Shown: piece by piece, positions 1-6,893 of the stretch
How positions within the stretch are numbered: position 1 is the stretch's first letter
How the letters are laid out: the number at the start of each line of letters is the position of its first letter
Assembly (NCBI GenBank): GCA_946055365.1
Contig: CAMGFM010000048.1
Span: 1 to 8,238, forward strand
Source: an uncultured Prevotella sp.
GTDB lineage: Bacteria > Bacteroidota > Bacteroidia > Bacteroidales > Bacteroidaceae
Direction: 5' to 3'
DNA: 8,238 nt
Translations under genes and position numbers: made by a program
The notes under the pieces: model-generated
What the model saw: the letters and a program-made list of their open reading frames with translations, nothing else
Told to the model about the DNA's origin: nothing
The model's database searches: none

Positions 1-1049
1 GCTTTTGACTCTGACAACTGCCCCACACTCTCTGTTTCCGCCTGCGGACGTTTACTGAGCATGGACTTCTTGGATGCCTCAACGGTCGCCTCGCCTGACA
101 CAGACAATACTGTCGCCTCATCAGCTGGAACTTCCGACTCGGGCAACAGCCTCACAAAATCCGCAACGGTCTGCGGACGCTTCCTGCGCATAGGCTCCAT
201 GGCTGCCTCAACGGCTGCCCACGCTGCTGACGACACGGAAGACGGGGGGTCGGGAAGCCCGTCGTTAAGCACCTCGCTCGCCTCTGGAGGGCGTTGGCCG
301 GTAAGCATCTTATACATAGTGCCGCCAAGGGCATAGATGTCCATCGTCACGGGAAAGTTATTGCCGTCACGGTAGCTGGCCTGTTCAAGGGGAGCATAGC
401 CGGGAGTGCCTGCGCCTACCGTGGTGCTGGACTCTGGAGTGTCGCCGTCAACATATTGCTTGCTGAGACCAAAGTCTATGAGTATGGCTTTGCCGCCACT
501 GAGCATGACGTTGCCCGGCTTAAGGTCAAGGTGCAGCATGTTCTGACCATGCATGTATGACAATGCGGAGGCTATCTGCCTGACATATCTGACGGTCTCT
601 GACTCTGGCAGACCGCCACGGCTGTTTATCAGCTCGTCAAGGCTGCCGCCGTCAAGATATTCCATGGAGAAATAGACAGTGTTGTTCGCCTCAAAACATT
701 CCAACACCTTTATTATGTTGGGATGACGGAGCTTGGAAAGGCTCGTGGCCTCACGCACGAACTTCCTGCGGTAGTCCACGAACAGGCCGTCCTTGCTACC
801 GCTTGTCACCGCAGAGCCCTCGCGGCCGTTGATCTCGCGCATGAAAAACTCCTTGACAGCCACTTTCACCTTGGCATCGATGCTGCCCAACGCGCCCTGC
901 ATCCTCACTGACGCAAGGTAGGTGATGCCAAAGCTGCCCTGACCAAGCACTTGCTCGATGCAATAGCTGTAGGACTGACCGTGAAGTGTCACGCCTTGTG
1001 ACAGGGCGTTGATGTATCTTGACATATTCTCGCTTTTTTTATCTGTCAT
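1..1049 (-). CDS. Ser/Thr protein kinase, partial (C-terminus beyond window)
   Basis: Cytoplasmic eukaryotic-like Ser/Thr kinase, expected to phosphorylate proteins from ATP. 349 codons are visible and the frame is still open at base 1. Visible motifs: glycine loop GQGSFG (36-41), VAVKEF with ATP-binding Lys66, probable helix-C Glu100, catalytic loop HLDLKPGN (173-180, Asp175, Lys177, Asn180), IDFGLS (DFG 192-194), GTPGYAPLEQ (214-223) and DIYALGGTMY (237-246). All core catalytic residues are present. Leu replaces the Arg before the catalytic Asp, so this is a non-RD kinase, a class often not dependent on activation-loop phosphorylation (family knowledge). The C-lobe ends around residues 278-300 with a RPQ motif, and this stretch reappears at 321-349. 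No membrane segment is visible so far. ATG at 1049 is chosen as the first in-frame Met; Met9 is an alternative. The nearest upstream gene, 284 bases away across a repeat array, encodes a PEGA-like secreted protein; a functional link is inference only. Substrate unknown. Confidence 0.93.
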   Translation of the reverse strand, partial: MTDKKSENMSRYINALSQGVTLHGQSYSYCIEQVLGQGSFGITYLASVRMQGALGSIDAKVKVAVKEFFMREINGREGSAVTSGSKDGLFVDYRRKFVREATSLSKLRHPNIIKVLECFEANNTVYFSMEYLDGGSLDELINSRGGLPESETVRYVRQIASALSYMHGQNMLHLDLKPGNVMLSGGKAILIDFGLSKQYVDGDTPESSTTVGAGTPGYAPLEQASYRDGNNFPVTMDIYALGGTMYKMLTGQRPPEASEVLNDGLPDPPSSVSSAAWAAVEAAMEPMRRKRPQTVADFVRLLPESEVPADEATVLSVSGEATVEASKKSMLSKRPQAETESVGQLSESK

Positions 1050-1155
1050 GTTTAAATGTTAGTATTCTGTATATGCCCACGGATGATTGTCGTGCGGCAG
1101 GTGGTCTGCGATGCAGCGGCAGTCAAAAGACATGTGACGAAATGCAAGGACGGGA

Positions 1156-1369
1156 AGCGGCACTTGGGACTATGTAATGTGGCACTTGGGGAACACAAAG
1201 CGGCACTTTCGTCATCGTAAAGTGCCACTTGGCGAATGTAGTGTGCCATTTGAGAAATGGGGAGTGCCACTTGGCAAATGTATAGTGCCGCTTGGCGAAC
1301 ACATAGTGCCACTTGGCAAATGGAGAACGGCACTTATGAGAATGGAAAGTGCCACTTTCCCTCACGCTT
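1156..1369. repeat. Array 1: ten degenerate 21-22 bp repeats with palindromic cores
   Basis: Ten units start near 1156, 1178, 1199, 1221, 1242, 1263, 1284, 1305, 1326 and 1348, so the step is always 21 or 22 bases. The consensus on the plus strand is AGTGCCACTT followed by GGCAAATGTA plus about one base. With the preceding A, the first part is an odd palindrome, AAGTG-C-CACTT; some units carry G in the centre instead. Units 6 and 8 also hold TGCCA-CT-TGGCA, a second overlapping inverted repeat. The array fills most of the space between the PEGA-like gene and the kinase gene, and its last two units overlap the 3' end of the PEGA-like gene. Reading frames across it are open on both strands only because 21 is a multiple of 3. 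Not a CRISPR: the units are degenerate and the gaps between cores are about 10 bases. Function unknown: candidates are tandem binding sites for a dimeric protein or a minisatellite-like repeat. Confidence 0.9.
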
Positions 1370-1879
1370 CCCTCCACCCGAGCCGTCGGCATCAAGGCTC
1401 TTTAGCTCGCCATCTACTGCCACCATGGCGTTGGCAGGCACTACAATGAGGCTGAAATAGGTCAAGCCGTCGTCGTCGTCGGCATCGTCATGGCCCGAGC
1501 CCGGCGTGGCAAGCTCCATAACATAAGTGCAGCCCTCCTGAATGTTTACGGGAAAAGCATAACGGTTGAGCGTGCCGTACTTGGGGTGGCGTATGGTGAG
1601 GTATTTAACGCCTCTCGGCACATACATCCACACCTCTCCCACCTTGTTATCGTCGGTCTTGGTCACGCCAAGCATGCCCACGTCAAAGCTGAAGCCCTTG
1701 GCGGTGGTCTGTATGCGTATCAGGGCGCATGTCTCACCGTTCTGGTCGATGACCTTAGTGTCGGCTCTCCGTGGCGTGAGATCCATCTGGTCAAAGTAAA
1801 ATGACGTGACCTTCATGGACTGGGCCACAGACACAAGGCTGATGAGGCTCAAAACTATGGAAAGGATGATCTTTTGCAT
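1334..1879 (-). CDS. Secreted PEGA-like protein, apparently truncated at its C-terminus
   Basis: 181 residues. An N-terminal signal peptide (about 1-20, hydrophobic IILSIVLSLISLVSV then AQS) predicts export to the periplasm. The body (22-125: FYFDQMDLTPR, TTAKGFSFDVG, VGEVWMYVPRGVKYLTIRHP, TYVMELATP) resembles Bacteroidales secreted proteins that precede one or more PEGA domains, by recall of the family rather than a search. An acidic linker (GHDDADDDDG, 129-138) follows. From about 141, YFSLIVVPANAMVAVDGE-LKSLDADGS matches the start of a PEGA repeat. The rest of that repeat (a turn, 'YG-H-Y' and a closing 'GY') is missing; after about residue 167 the protein ends in GGGKREGKWHFPFS, whose last part is read from two units of the 21-bp repeat array. 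PEGA proteins are thought to bind surface or wall components; the ligand here is unknown. ATG at 1879 is chosen because the signal peptide starts there. No clear Shine-Dalgarno site is seen. It may be a decayed gene. Confidence 0.75.
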   Translation of the reverse strand: MQKIILSIVLSLISLVSVAQSMKVTSFYFDQMDLTPRRADTKVIDQNGETCALIRIQTTAKGFSFDVGMLGVTKTDDNKVGEVWMYVPRGVKYLTIRHPKYGTLNRYAFPVNIQEGCTYVMELATPGSGHDDADDDDGLTYFSLIVVPANAMVAVDGELKSLDADGSGGGKREGKWHFPFS

Positions 1880-2231
1880 GATTGTAGCGTGTTTTTTGTG
1901 TGTATGTTACATTGGGTAGTATGTATTCGTGCAGGCAGACTGCGGTGTGTATAGGCAGCCGCAGCGTGTGACACTCCTGCCTTGCCATTGCCATTGCCGC
2001 ACGTTATCAAAGGCAGAGGTGTATAGATATGTGCAAAAGTACATATTTTTTCGGACAGCCACGGCATGTACAGACCATAAATGTAGTGAACATGACAAAA
2101 AAAGACGCAAACGGACGGCAATAAGACGCTTTTTTTTCTTATTGACAGCGACTGTATTGAAACGTCAAAGAGGTGTCTGTAAAAGGGCGAGAGGCACTGA
2201 GGACACGGCAAGGGTTGCCAGACATCAGAAA
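1880..2231. other. Gene-free leader and spacer upstream of the PEGA-like gene
   Basis: No convincing gene on either strand. On the minus strand this holds a candidate promoter box at 2034-2041 and then a leader of about 150 bases before the ATG at 1879. A short hairpin (CTGCGG at 1940-1945 with CCGCAG at 1959-1964, 13-base loop) lies in that leader; no known riboswitch is recognised. Bases 2092-2145 are rich in A and T runs, with a short direct repeat AGACGC seen twice. From about 2193 (GGCACTG, exactly 42 bases before the first clear unit of array 2) there are very degenerate traces of the 21-bp repeat, so array 2 may once have reached further in this direction. Confidence 0.6.
2034..2041 (-). 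promoter_or_regulatory. Candidate Bacteroidetes -7 promoter box for the PEGA-like gene
   Basis: On the minus strand the bases read TACTTTTG followed by CAC, a full match to the Bacteroidetes primary-sigma -7 consensus TAnnTTTG. It lies about 155 bases upstream of the ATG at 1879 and points towards it. A matching TTTG-type -33 box is not seen about 20 bases further upstream, which lowers confidence. The predicted transcript would start near 2026. Confidence 0.5.
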
Positions 2232-2365
2232 AGCGGCACTTTAGACGGAGAAAAGTGGCACTCGGCATTTGAAAAGTGGCACTCTGTGACAGCCAAGTGA
2301 CACTTGGCATCTGCATGGCGGCACTTTGTGTGATGGCAAGAGCCACTCGGCATCTGTCAGGCGGC
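2232..2365. repeat. Array 2: about seven degenerate 21-22 bp repeats of the same family
   Basis: Units start near 2232, 2254, 2275, 2296, 2317, 2339 and 2360, again with steps of only 21 or 22 bases. The first half matches array 1 (AGTGGCACTT and variants). The second half differs: GGCATCTG or GGCATTTG here against GGCAAATG in array 1. The last unit merges into the A-run of the efflux operon terminator. The array lies between that terminator and the leader of the PEGA-like gene, so arrays 1 and 2 flank that one gene. Weak traces extend to about 2193. Confidence 0.82.
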
Positions 2366-2407
2366 AAAAAAGGCTGTGCCGCGGACCACAACGCCACGAC
2401 ACAGCCT
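2366..2407 (-). terminator. Intrinsic terminator of the efflux operon
   Basis: Read on the minus strand, AGGCTGTGTCGTGG pairs with CCGCGGCACAGCCT: a 14-pair stem with two G-T wobbles and a 9-base loop (2385-2393), followed by a run of T (complement of 2366-2371). It starts about 50 bases after the stop codon of the TolC-like gene. This is a textbook rho-independent terminator and marks the end of the three-gene efflux transcript. Confidence 0.88.
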
Positions 2408-2455
2408 GCATTTAGGGTTTAAGAGAAACGCTGCTTTCTGCCCACACGGCAGCGT

Positions 2456-3652
2456 CTAATAGAACATAGCCCTGAGCCTGGAGAGAGCCAGCTGGGCATC
2501 GCGCTCCGCCTCGAGCTGTGCCGTGCGCGCCGTGTAGTAGAATGAGAGTTCGAGAAGGTAGTCGAGCAACGAAATCTGCCCCTGCTGCAAGGACGTGCGC
2601 AGCAGACGCTCGTTGCTTGCCGCACTCATGTCGCGCTCAAGGCTGACGGCAGTCTCGCCGAGCGAGCGTGCCTCGTCATAGAGTTGCAAGAGCGAGGAGC
2701 TGAGGCGCAGAGTGGTGTCGTGGGCCTCCATCTTGGCGGCTGCGGCAGTGGCTCTGGCAGCCTTTACGCGTCGGCGGTTGTTGCCCCAAAGCGGCAACGA
2801 GAGGCCCACGCCCACGCCACTGTAATTGTTTGACTTGATGTATTCGCCCTCAAACGACACACTCAGCTGCGGCAGGGCATCGGCCTTGGCAAGCCTCAGC
2901 TCTGCCTCGCTCATGGCCTGTGCCGCCTTGGCCTGCTGCATGTAGGCACTGCCTGCCAGCGCGGCCTCCATATCGGCATAGGGAGGGAGGTTGCTGCATG
3001 ACACGGGATAGAGAGTGTCGGCAAACTCAATGGGCGTGCCTCCGTTGAGAAGGGCGAGCTGGCGTGACTGCGACTGACGCTCAGACTGTGCGCGCCGCAA
3101 CTCTGCCTCGCTGACAGAGGCGTTGAGCCTCACCTTGTTTAGCTCAACAAGGCTTGTCTCGCCACGCTCATACATCTTCTCATACATCTGCATGACCTCG
3201 CGTGCGTGTGAGGCGCGCTGCGTAAGCTCCTTGCACAGGCGGTTGTAGTAGACCATGCTGACAAGAGTCTCATCGGCAGAGCCCATGACATCGCGGAAGG
3301 TCATGCGATAGTCTGCCTCGGCAGACGACAAAGCGGCGTTGGCGAGCCTGCGCTGGCGGCCCAGAAGCACGCACCAGTCCAACGACTGAGACACGGTGAT
3401 GTTCTTTCGTCCAGGCACAGTCTCAGGACTGCCCCAGAGATATGCCACTTCGACCTCGGGATCGGGCAGCCCCACGCCCACTCTTCCTGCACTCGACTGT
3501 GCAAGACAGCGCGCATGGGCTGCCTTTATGCTGGTGTTGTTGGACGCGATGTTGCGCATCTCTTGTGAAAATACCGGGAATGACCCGGCAGACTGTGCCT
3601 GAGAGGTGAGCCCAAGACACATCGTCACAAACGTTAAAAGAGTCTTCTTCAT
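2456..3652 (-). CDS. TolC-family outer-membrane efflux channel
   Basis: 398 residues, close to the usual length for this family. It would form the trimeric outer-membrane and periplasmic tunnel through which the RND pump expels its substrate. A signal peptide covers about residues 1-19 (MKK, then hydrophobic LLTFVTMCLGL, then TSQAQ). The mature part is mostly helical and rich in Ala, Glu, Gln and Leu with two similar halves, as in outer-membrane efflux proteins. Short segments such as EVEVAYLWGSPE and VGVGLSLPLWGNNRRR sit where this family has its membrane strands. No lipobox Cys is seen after the signal peptide. Start: ATG at 3652 is preceded by AAGGA with a 7-base gap. It is the last gene of the operon, 62 bases after the pump gene and followed by a strong terminator. 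No defect is visible. Assignment to metal export comes from the neighbours, not from this protein itself. Confidence 0.93.
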   Translation of the reverse strand: MKKTLLTFVTMCLGLTSQAQSAGSFPVFSQEMRNIASNNTSIKAAHARCLAQSSAGRVGVGLPDPEVEVAYLWGSPETVPGRKNITVSQSLDWCVLLGRQRRLANAALSSAEADYRMTFRDVMGSADETLVSMVYYNRLCKELTQRASHAREVMQMYEKMYERGETSLVELNKVRLNASVSEAELRRAQSERQSQSRQLALLNGGTPIEFADTLYPVSCSNLPPYADMEAALAGSAYMQQAKAAQAMSEAELRLAKADALPQLSVSFEGEYIKSNNYSGVGVGLSLPLWGNNRRRVKAARATAAAAKMEAHDTTLRLSSSLLQLYDEARSLGETAVSLERDMSAASNERLLRTSLQQGQISLLDYLLELSFYYTARTAQLEAERDAQLALSRLRAMFY

Positions 3653-3659
3653 ATTGGTA

Positions 3660-3664
3660 TCCTT
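3660..3664 (-). promoter_or_regulatory. Shine-Dalgarno site of the TolC-like gene
   Basis: AAGGA on the minus strand, 7 bases before ATG at 3652. It supports that start. The other two genes of the operon have no comparable site, as is common in Bacteroidota. Confidence 0.55.
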
Positions 3665-3714
3665 GATTTATGCTTTATCTAAGGGTTGTTGTAGGAGTCA
3701 GAGAAGCGCGCGAC

Positions 3715-6700
3715 CTAAGCATTGTCGGCGGCGTTCTGCTCCCTTGTCTTCAGCGGTGCCATGATAGGCACGATGACAAGATTGAGCAGGGTGCTTGTTA
3801 TGAGTCCTCCTAGCATGACCTGAGCCATGGGACTCTGTATCTCGTTGCCCGGCAGGCTGCCCCCGAGGGCAAGCGGAATGAGCGCAAGGCCCGAGCTGAG
3901 TGCGGTCATGAGTATGGGCAAGAGGCGGTCGAGCGAGCCTCTGACAACCACTTCCTTGCGCGAGAGTCCGCGTCGTGACAGCTCATTATATCGGTCGACG
4001 AGCAGCATACCGCCACGCATGGCTATGCCAAAGAGCGAGATAAAGCCTATAATGGCAGGTATGCTTATCACGCCGCCCGTAATGACGAGGGCTATCACGC
4101 CGCCTATCAGGGCGAGAGGCAGGTTGAGCAGCACCACCACGCTCTGATGCCATGAGCGAAACTGCATGTAGAGCAGCAGCAATATGACAATGACGCTGAC
4201 AAACGACAGACCCAGAAGCAGGCGCGACGCAGCCGCCTCGCTCTCAAACTGTCCTCCGTATTCCACACGATAGCCCTCGGGCAGCCTCACCTCACGCTCT
4301 ATGGCGGCGCGCATGTCGTTGACCACACTGCGCATGTCTCTGCCGTGGGCGTTTGCCGACACCACGAGCTTGCGCTGCGTGTTTTCGCGGCTGATAGTGT
4401 TGGGTCCTGCCGACGACTGTATGTCTGCCACATTGGCAAGAGGCACCATGCCCCCGTCATTGGTGCTGATGAGCAGACTGTTGATGCGCTCTATGGTGTT
4501 GATGTCGTCGTCTGCCATCCTCACAGTGAGGTCAAAGGTCTTGGCACCGTCCTGCACCTGACACACGGCAGTGCCTCCGAGAGCCACGTTGACGTACTCG
4601 GCAAACTCGGGGAGCGTAATGCCATAGCGCGCAAGCATGGCACGGCGCGGCCGAACGATGAGTTGCGGACGCTCTATCTGCTGTTCGACGTTGAGGTCTG
4701 CCACTCCCCGTATGTCCATAGTGGCACGCTGTATCTGCATACCGAGCGAATGGAGGGTGGCAAGGTCAGGACCAAAAATCTTGATGGCTATGCCAGCCTT
4801 GGTGCCAGACAGCATGGCATCGATGCGGTGGGATATGGGCTGGCCTATCTCTATGTTAACGCCAGGCAGAGTGCGCAGACGGCGGCGTATGTCGGCCATT
4901 ACCTCCTCCTTGGAGCGTTTGTGCAAGGTGAAAGGCACCTCCATCTCGCTCGTGTTTACGCCGAGAGCGTGTTCGTCAAGCTCGGCACGGCCAGTCTTGC
5001 GTGCCACATGACGCACCTCTGGTATCTGCATAAGGAGGCGTTCTGCCTGCAAGCCGATGCTGTTGCTCTCCTCGAGCGACACGCCGGGCAGCGTGCTGAC
5101 ATTGATAGTGAAGCTGCCCTCATTGAAAGGAGGGAGAAACGAGCGGCCAAGGGTGAAAAGCATGGCAACAGTGGCCAACACCAGCACCACCGTTATGCCG
5201 AGTATCACACGCTTGGGGCCGTCAAGCACCCTCACAAGGAGGCGTTCATAACGCCGTTTCATGGCACTCACCCACCGTGGCTCGCCCGCCCCACTGGCAT
5301 CACGTGCGCCCGCAGCGTCGGCAGAGCGCATGCTGTCCTGCGGATCGCGCAACACATAGGCACACAAAACGGGCGTGAGCGTGAGCGCGACGGCAGTAGA
5401 CGCAAACAGCGAGACGATGAAGCTCACGCCAAGCGGCGCAAGCATCCTGCCCTCAAGCCCACTGAGGAAGAAGAGAGGCACAAAGCTGACAACGATGATG
5501 AGCGTGGAGTTGAGTATGGGCATGCGCACCTCGCGCGAAGCCCTGAAGATGACCTCGAGCTTGCCCTTGCGCTCTGCCTCTGGCAGGCGCGCGTTTTGGC
5601 GCAGACGCTTAAACACGTTCTCAACATCGACTATGGCATCGTCGACAAGCGAGCCTATGGCTATGGCCATGCCTCCTATGCTCATGGTGTTGATGGTGAG
5701 ATCCATCATGCGCAACACGAGCATGGTGATGAGCAGCGAGAGGGGTATGGTGACGAGCGAGATGACCGTAGTGCGCACGTTCATGAGGAACACAAACAGC
5801 ACAAGCACTACGAATATGCCGCCCTCGACCAGCGACTTCTGTATGTTTGAGATGGAAGAGTCGATGAAATCCTGCTGCCTGTATAGCTCTGTATTGACCT
5901 TTACGTCGGACGGCAGTGTTTTCTTTATGCCCTCCATCACCTCGTCGAGCTTTTCGGTGAGCTGCAGGGTGCTTGTTGACGGCTGTTTGGTGACCGTGAG
6001 CAGCACTGCGGGATGGCCCGACACGGAGGCCACGCCCATCTTGGGACTCTTGGAGCCCATCTGCACGTCGGCAATGTCGGCAATGACCACCGGCATGCCG
6101 CTGTCTGTGGTCTTGACAAGTGCCTCTCCTATCTCGCTCACATCGGTAGAGGCGAGCATGCCACGCACTATATACTCACTGCCACCCTCATAAAGCACGC
6201 CGCCAGAGGCGTTGTGGTTCATGTCGCGAGTGGCTGCCATCACGTCGTCAAGGGTCACTCCATAGTGGCGCATGCGCTCCGGGCGCAGGCGTATCTGATA
6301 TTCCATGATGTCGCCGCCCATGACTGTCACCTGCGCCACGCCCCCCGTGGAGAGCAACTGCGGGCGCACGGTCCAGTCGGCAAGCGTGCGCAACTCGCCA
6401 AGTGACGTGGAGTCGGCGGTGAGACCCACAAACATGACCTCGCCGAGGATGCTCGACTGAGGTCCGAGCGTGGGTTTGCCCACGCCCTGGGGCAGAGTGC
6501 CTGCAAGGGAGGTGAGCTTCTCTGACACTATCTGCCTGTCTCTATATATGTCGGTGCCCCATTCGAACTCAACCCACACCACAGAAAATCCCGTGGTGGA
6601 GGAAGAACGCACGCGCCTGACATCGGTTGCGCCGTTCACGGCGGTCTCTATGGGAAACGTGACGAGACGTTCCACCTCCTCGGAGGCCATGCCCTGAGCC

Positions 6701-6855
6701 TCGGTCATCACCACCACCGTCGGGGCGTTGAGGTCGGGGAAAACGTCTACCTCCATGCGCCACGCCGTCCACGAGCCTACCACTATGAGCAGCGCACTAA
6801 AGAATAGTATTATGGGACGGTTGCGCAAAGAAAAAGATATTATCTTGTCTAACAT
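3715..6855 (-). CDS. Heavy-metal RND efflux pump, CzcA/CusA family permease
   Basis: 1046 residues, full length for the family. Inner-membrane proton-driven antiporter, the motor of the tripartite complex. Layout: TM1 (about 12-30), first porter domain (about 35-335), TM2-TM6 (about 340-500), a short linker with amphipathic segment, TM7 (about 549-568), second porter domain (about 570-870), TM8-TM12 (about 875-1035). TM4 carries LVDDAIVDVEN (403-413), the acidic proton-relay signature of heavy-metal RND pumps. Other family marks are EVDVFPDLNAPTV (35-47), TTGFSVV (87-93), FLPPFNEGSF (573-582), STLPGVS and GIAMRGGMLLVDRY (943-956). Substrate is uncertain. By hand alignment, the copper-binding Met573 of E. 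coli CusA corresponds to Asn585 here, while Met residues do occur at EMEV (637-640) and RIDAML (677-682). So copper/silver, or zinc/cobalt/cadmium-type divalent metals, remain possible. ATG at 6855 is 38 bases after the adaptor gene. It is intact. Confidence 0.95.
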   Translation of the reverse strand: MLDKIISFSLRNRPIILFFSALLIVVGSWTAWRMEVDVFPDLNAPTVVVMTEAQGMASEEVERLVTFPIETAVNGATDVRRVRSSSTTGFSVVWVEFEWGTDIYRDRQIVSEKLTSLAGTLPQGVGKPTLGPQSSILGEVMFVGLTADSTSLGELRTLADWTVRPQLLSTGGVAQVTVMGGDIMEYQIRLRPERMRHYGVTLDDVMAATRDMNHNASGGVLYEGGSEYIVRGMLASTDVSEIGEALVKTTDSGMPVVIADIADVQMGSKSPKMGVASVSGHPAVLLTVTKQPSTSTLQLTEKLDEVMEGIKKTLPSDVKVNTELYRQQDFIDSSISNIQKSLVEGGIFVVLVLFVFLMNVRTTVISLVTIPLSLLITMLVLRMMDLTINTMSIGGMAIAIGSLVDDAIVDVENVFKRLRQNARLPEAERKGKLEVIFRASREVRMPILNSTLIIVVSFVPLFFLSGLEGRMLAPLGVSFIVSLFASTAVALTLTPVLCAYVLRDPQDSMRSADAAGARDASGAGEPRWVSAMKRRYERLLVRVLDGPKRVILGITVVLVLATVAMLFTLGRSFLPPFNEGSFTINVSTLPGVSLEESNSIGLQAERLLMQIPEVRHVARKTGRAELDEHALGVNTSEMEVPFTLHKRSKEEVMADIRRRLRTLPGVNIEIGQPISHRIDAMLSGTKAGIAIKIFGPDLATLHSLGMQIQRATMDIRGVADLNVEQQIERPQLIVRPRRAMLARYGITLPEFAEYVNVALGGTAVCQVQDGAKTFDLTVRMADDDINTIERINSLLISTNDGGMVPLANVADIQSSAGPNTISRENTQRKLVVSANAHGRDMRSVVNDMRAAIEREVRLPEGYRVEYGGQFESEAAASRLLLGLSFVSVIVILLLLYMQFRSWHQSVVVLLNLPLALIGGVIALVITGGVISIPAIIGFISLFGIAMRGGMLLVDRYNELSRRGLSRKEVVVRGSLDRLLPILMTALSSGLALIPLALGGSLPGNEIQSPMAQVMLGGLITSTLLNLVIVPIMAPLKTREQNAADNA

Positions 6856-6893
6856 TTCGTTCTATTGATTAAAAAAAATGACGCTTACAGACT

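Noticed and set aside
61..911. Plus-strand short frames at the left end (61-336, 294-560, 723-911)
   Set aside because: They are antisense to the kinase frame, whose motifs are complete and in order, and encode no recognisable protein.
1120..1135. GTCTTTTG upstream of the kinase as a -7 promoter box
   Set aside because: It matches TTTG but not the leading TA, and has no good -33 box; too weak to list as a feature.
1052..1449. Open frames on both strands through array 1, giving heptad-like peptides such as FAKWHYT or VPLGKCI
   Set aside because: A 21-base repeat without stops keeps frames open by itself, and the 22-base steps break the frame. No start signal or family match supports translation.
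1156..2365. The two arrays as CRISPR
   Set aside because: Repeat cores are about 11 bases with about 10-base intervals, units are degenerate, the intervals are similar to each other, and no cas gene is present.
1855..2397. Minus-strand 180-codon frame and plus-strand 123-codon frame (1929-2300)
   Set aside because: They cross the promoter and leader, A/T runs and array 2. Composition is unlike protein (many Cys, His, Arg clusters) and no domain is recognisable.
4345..5850. Long plus-strand open frame (501 codons), and another of 272 codons at 5375-6193
   Set aside because: Both are antisense to the intact RND pump gene. Their translations show no family features and have the skewed composition of shadow frames in GC-rich coding DNA.
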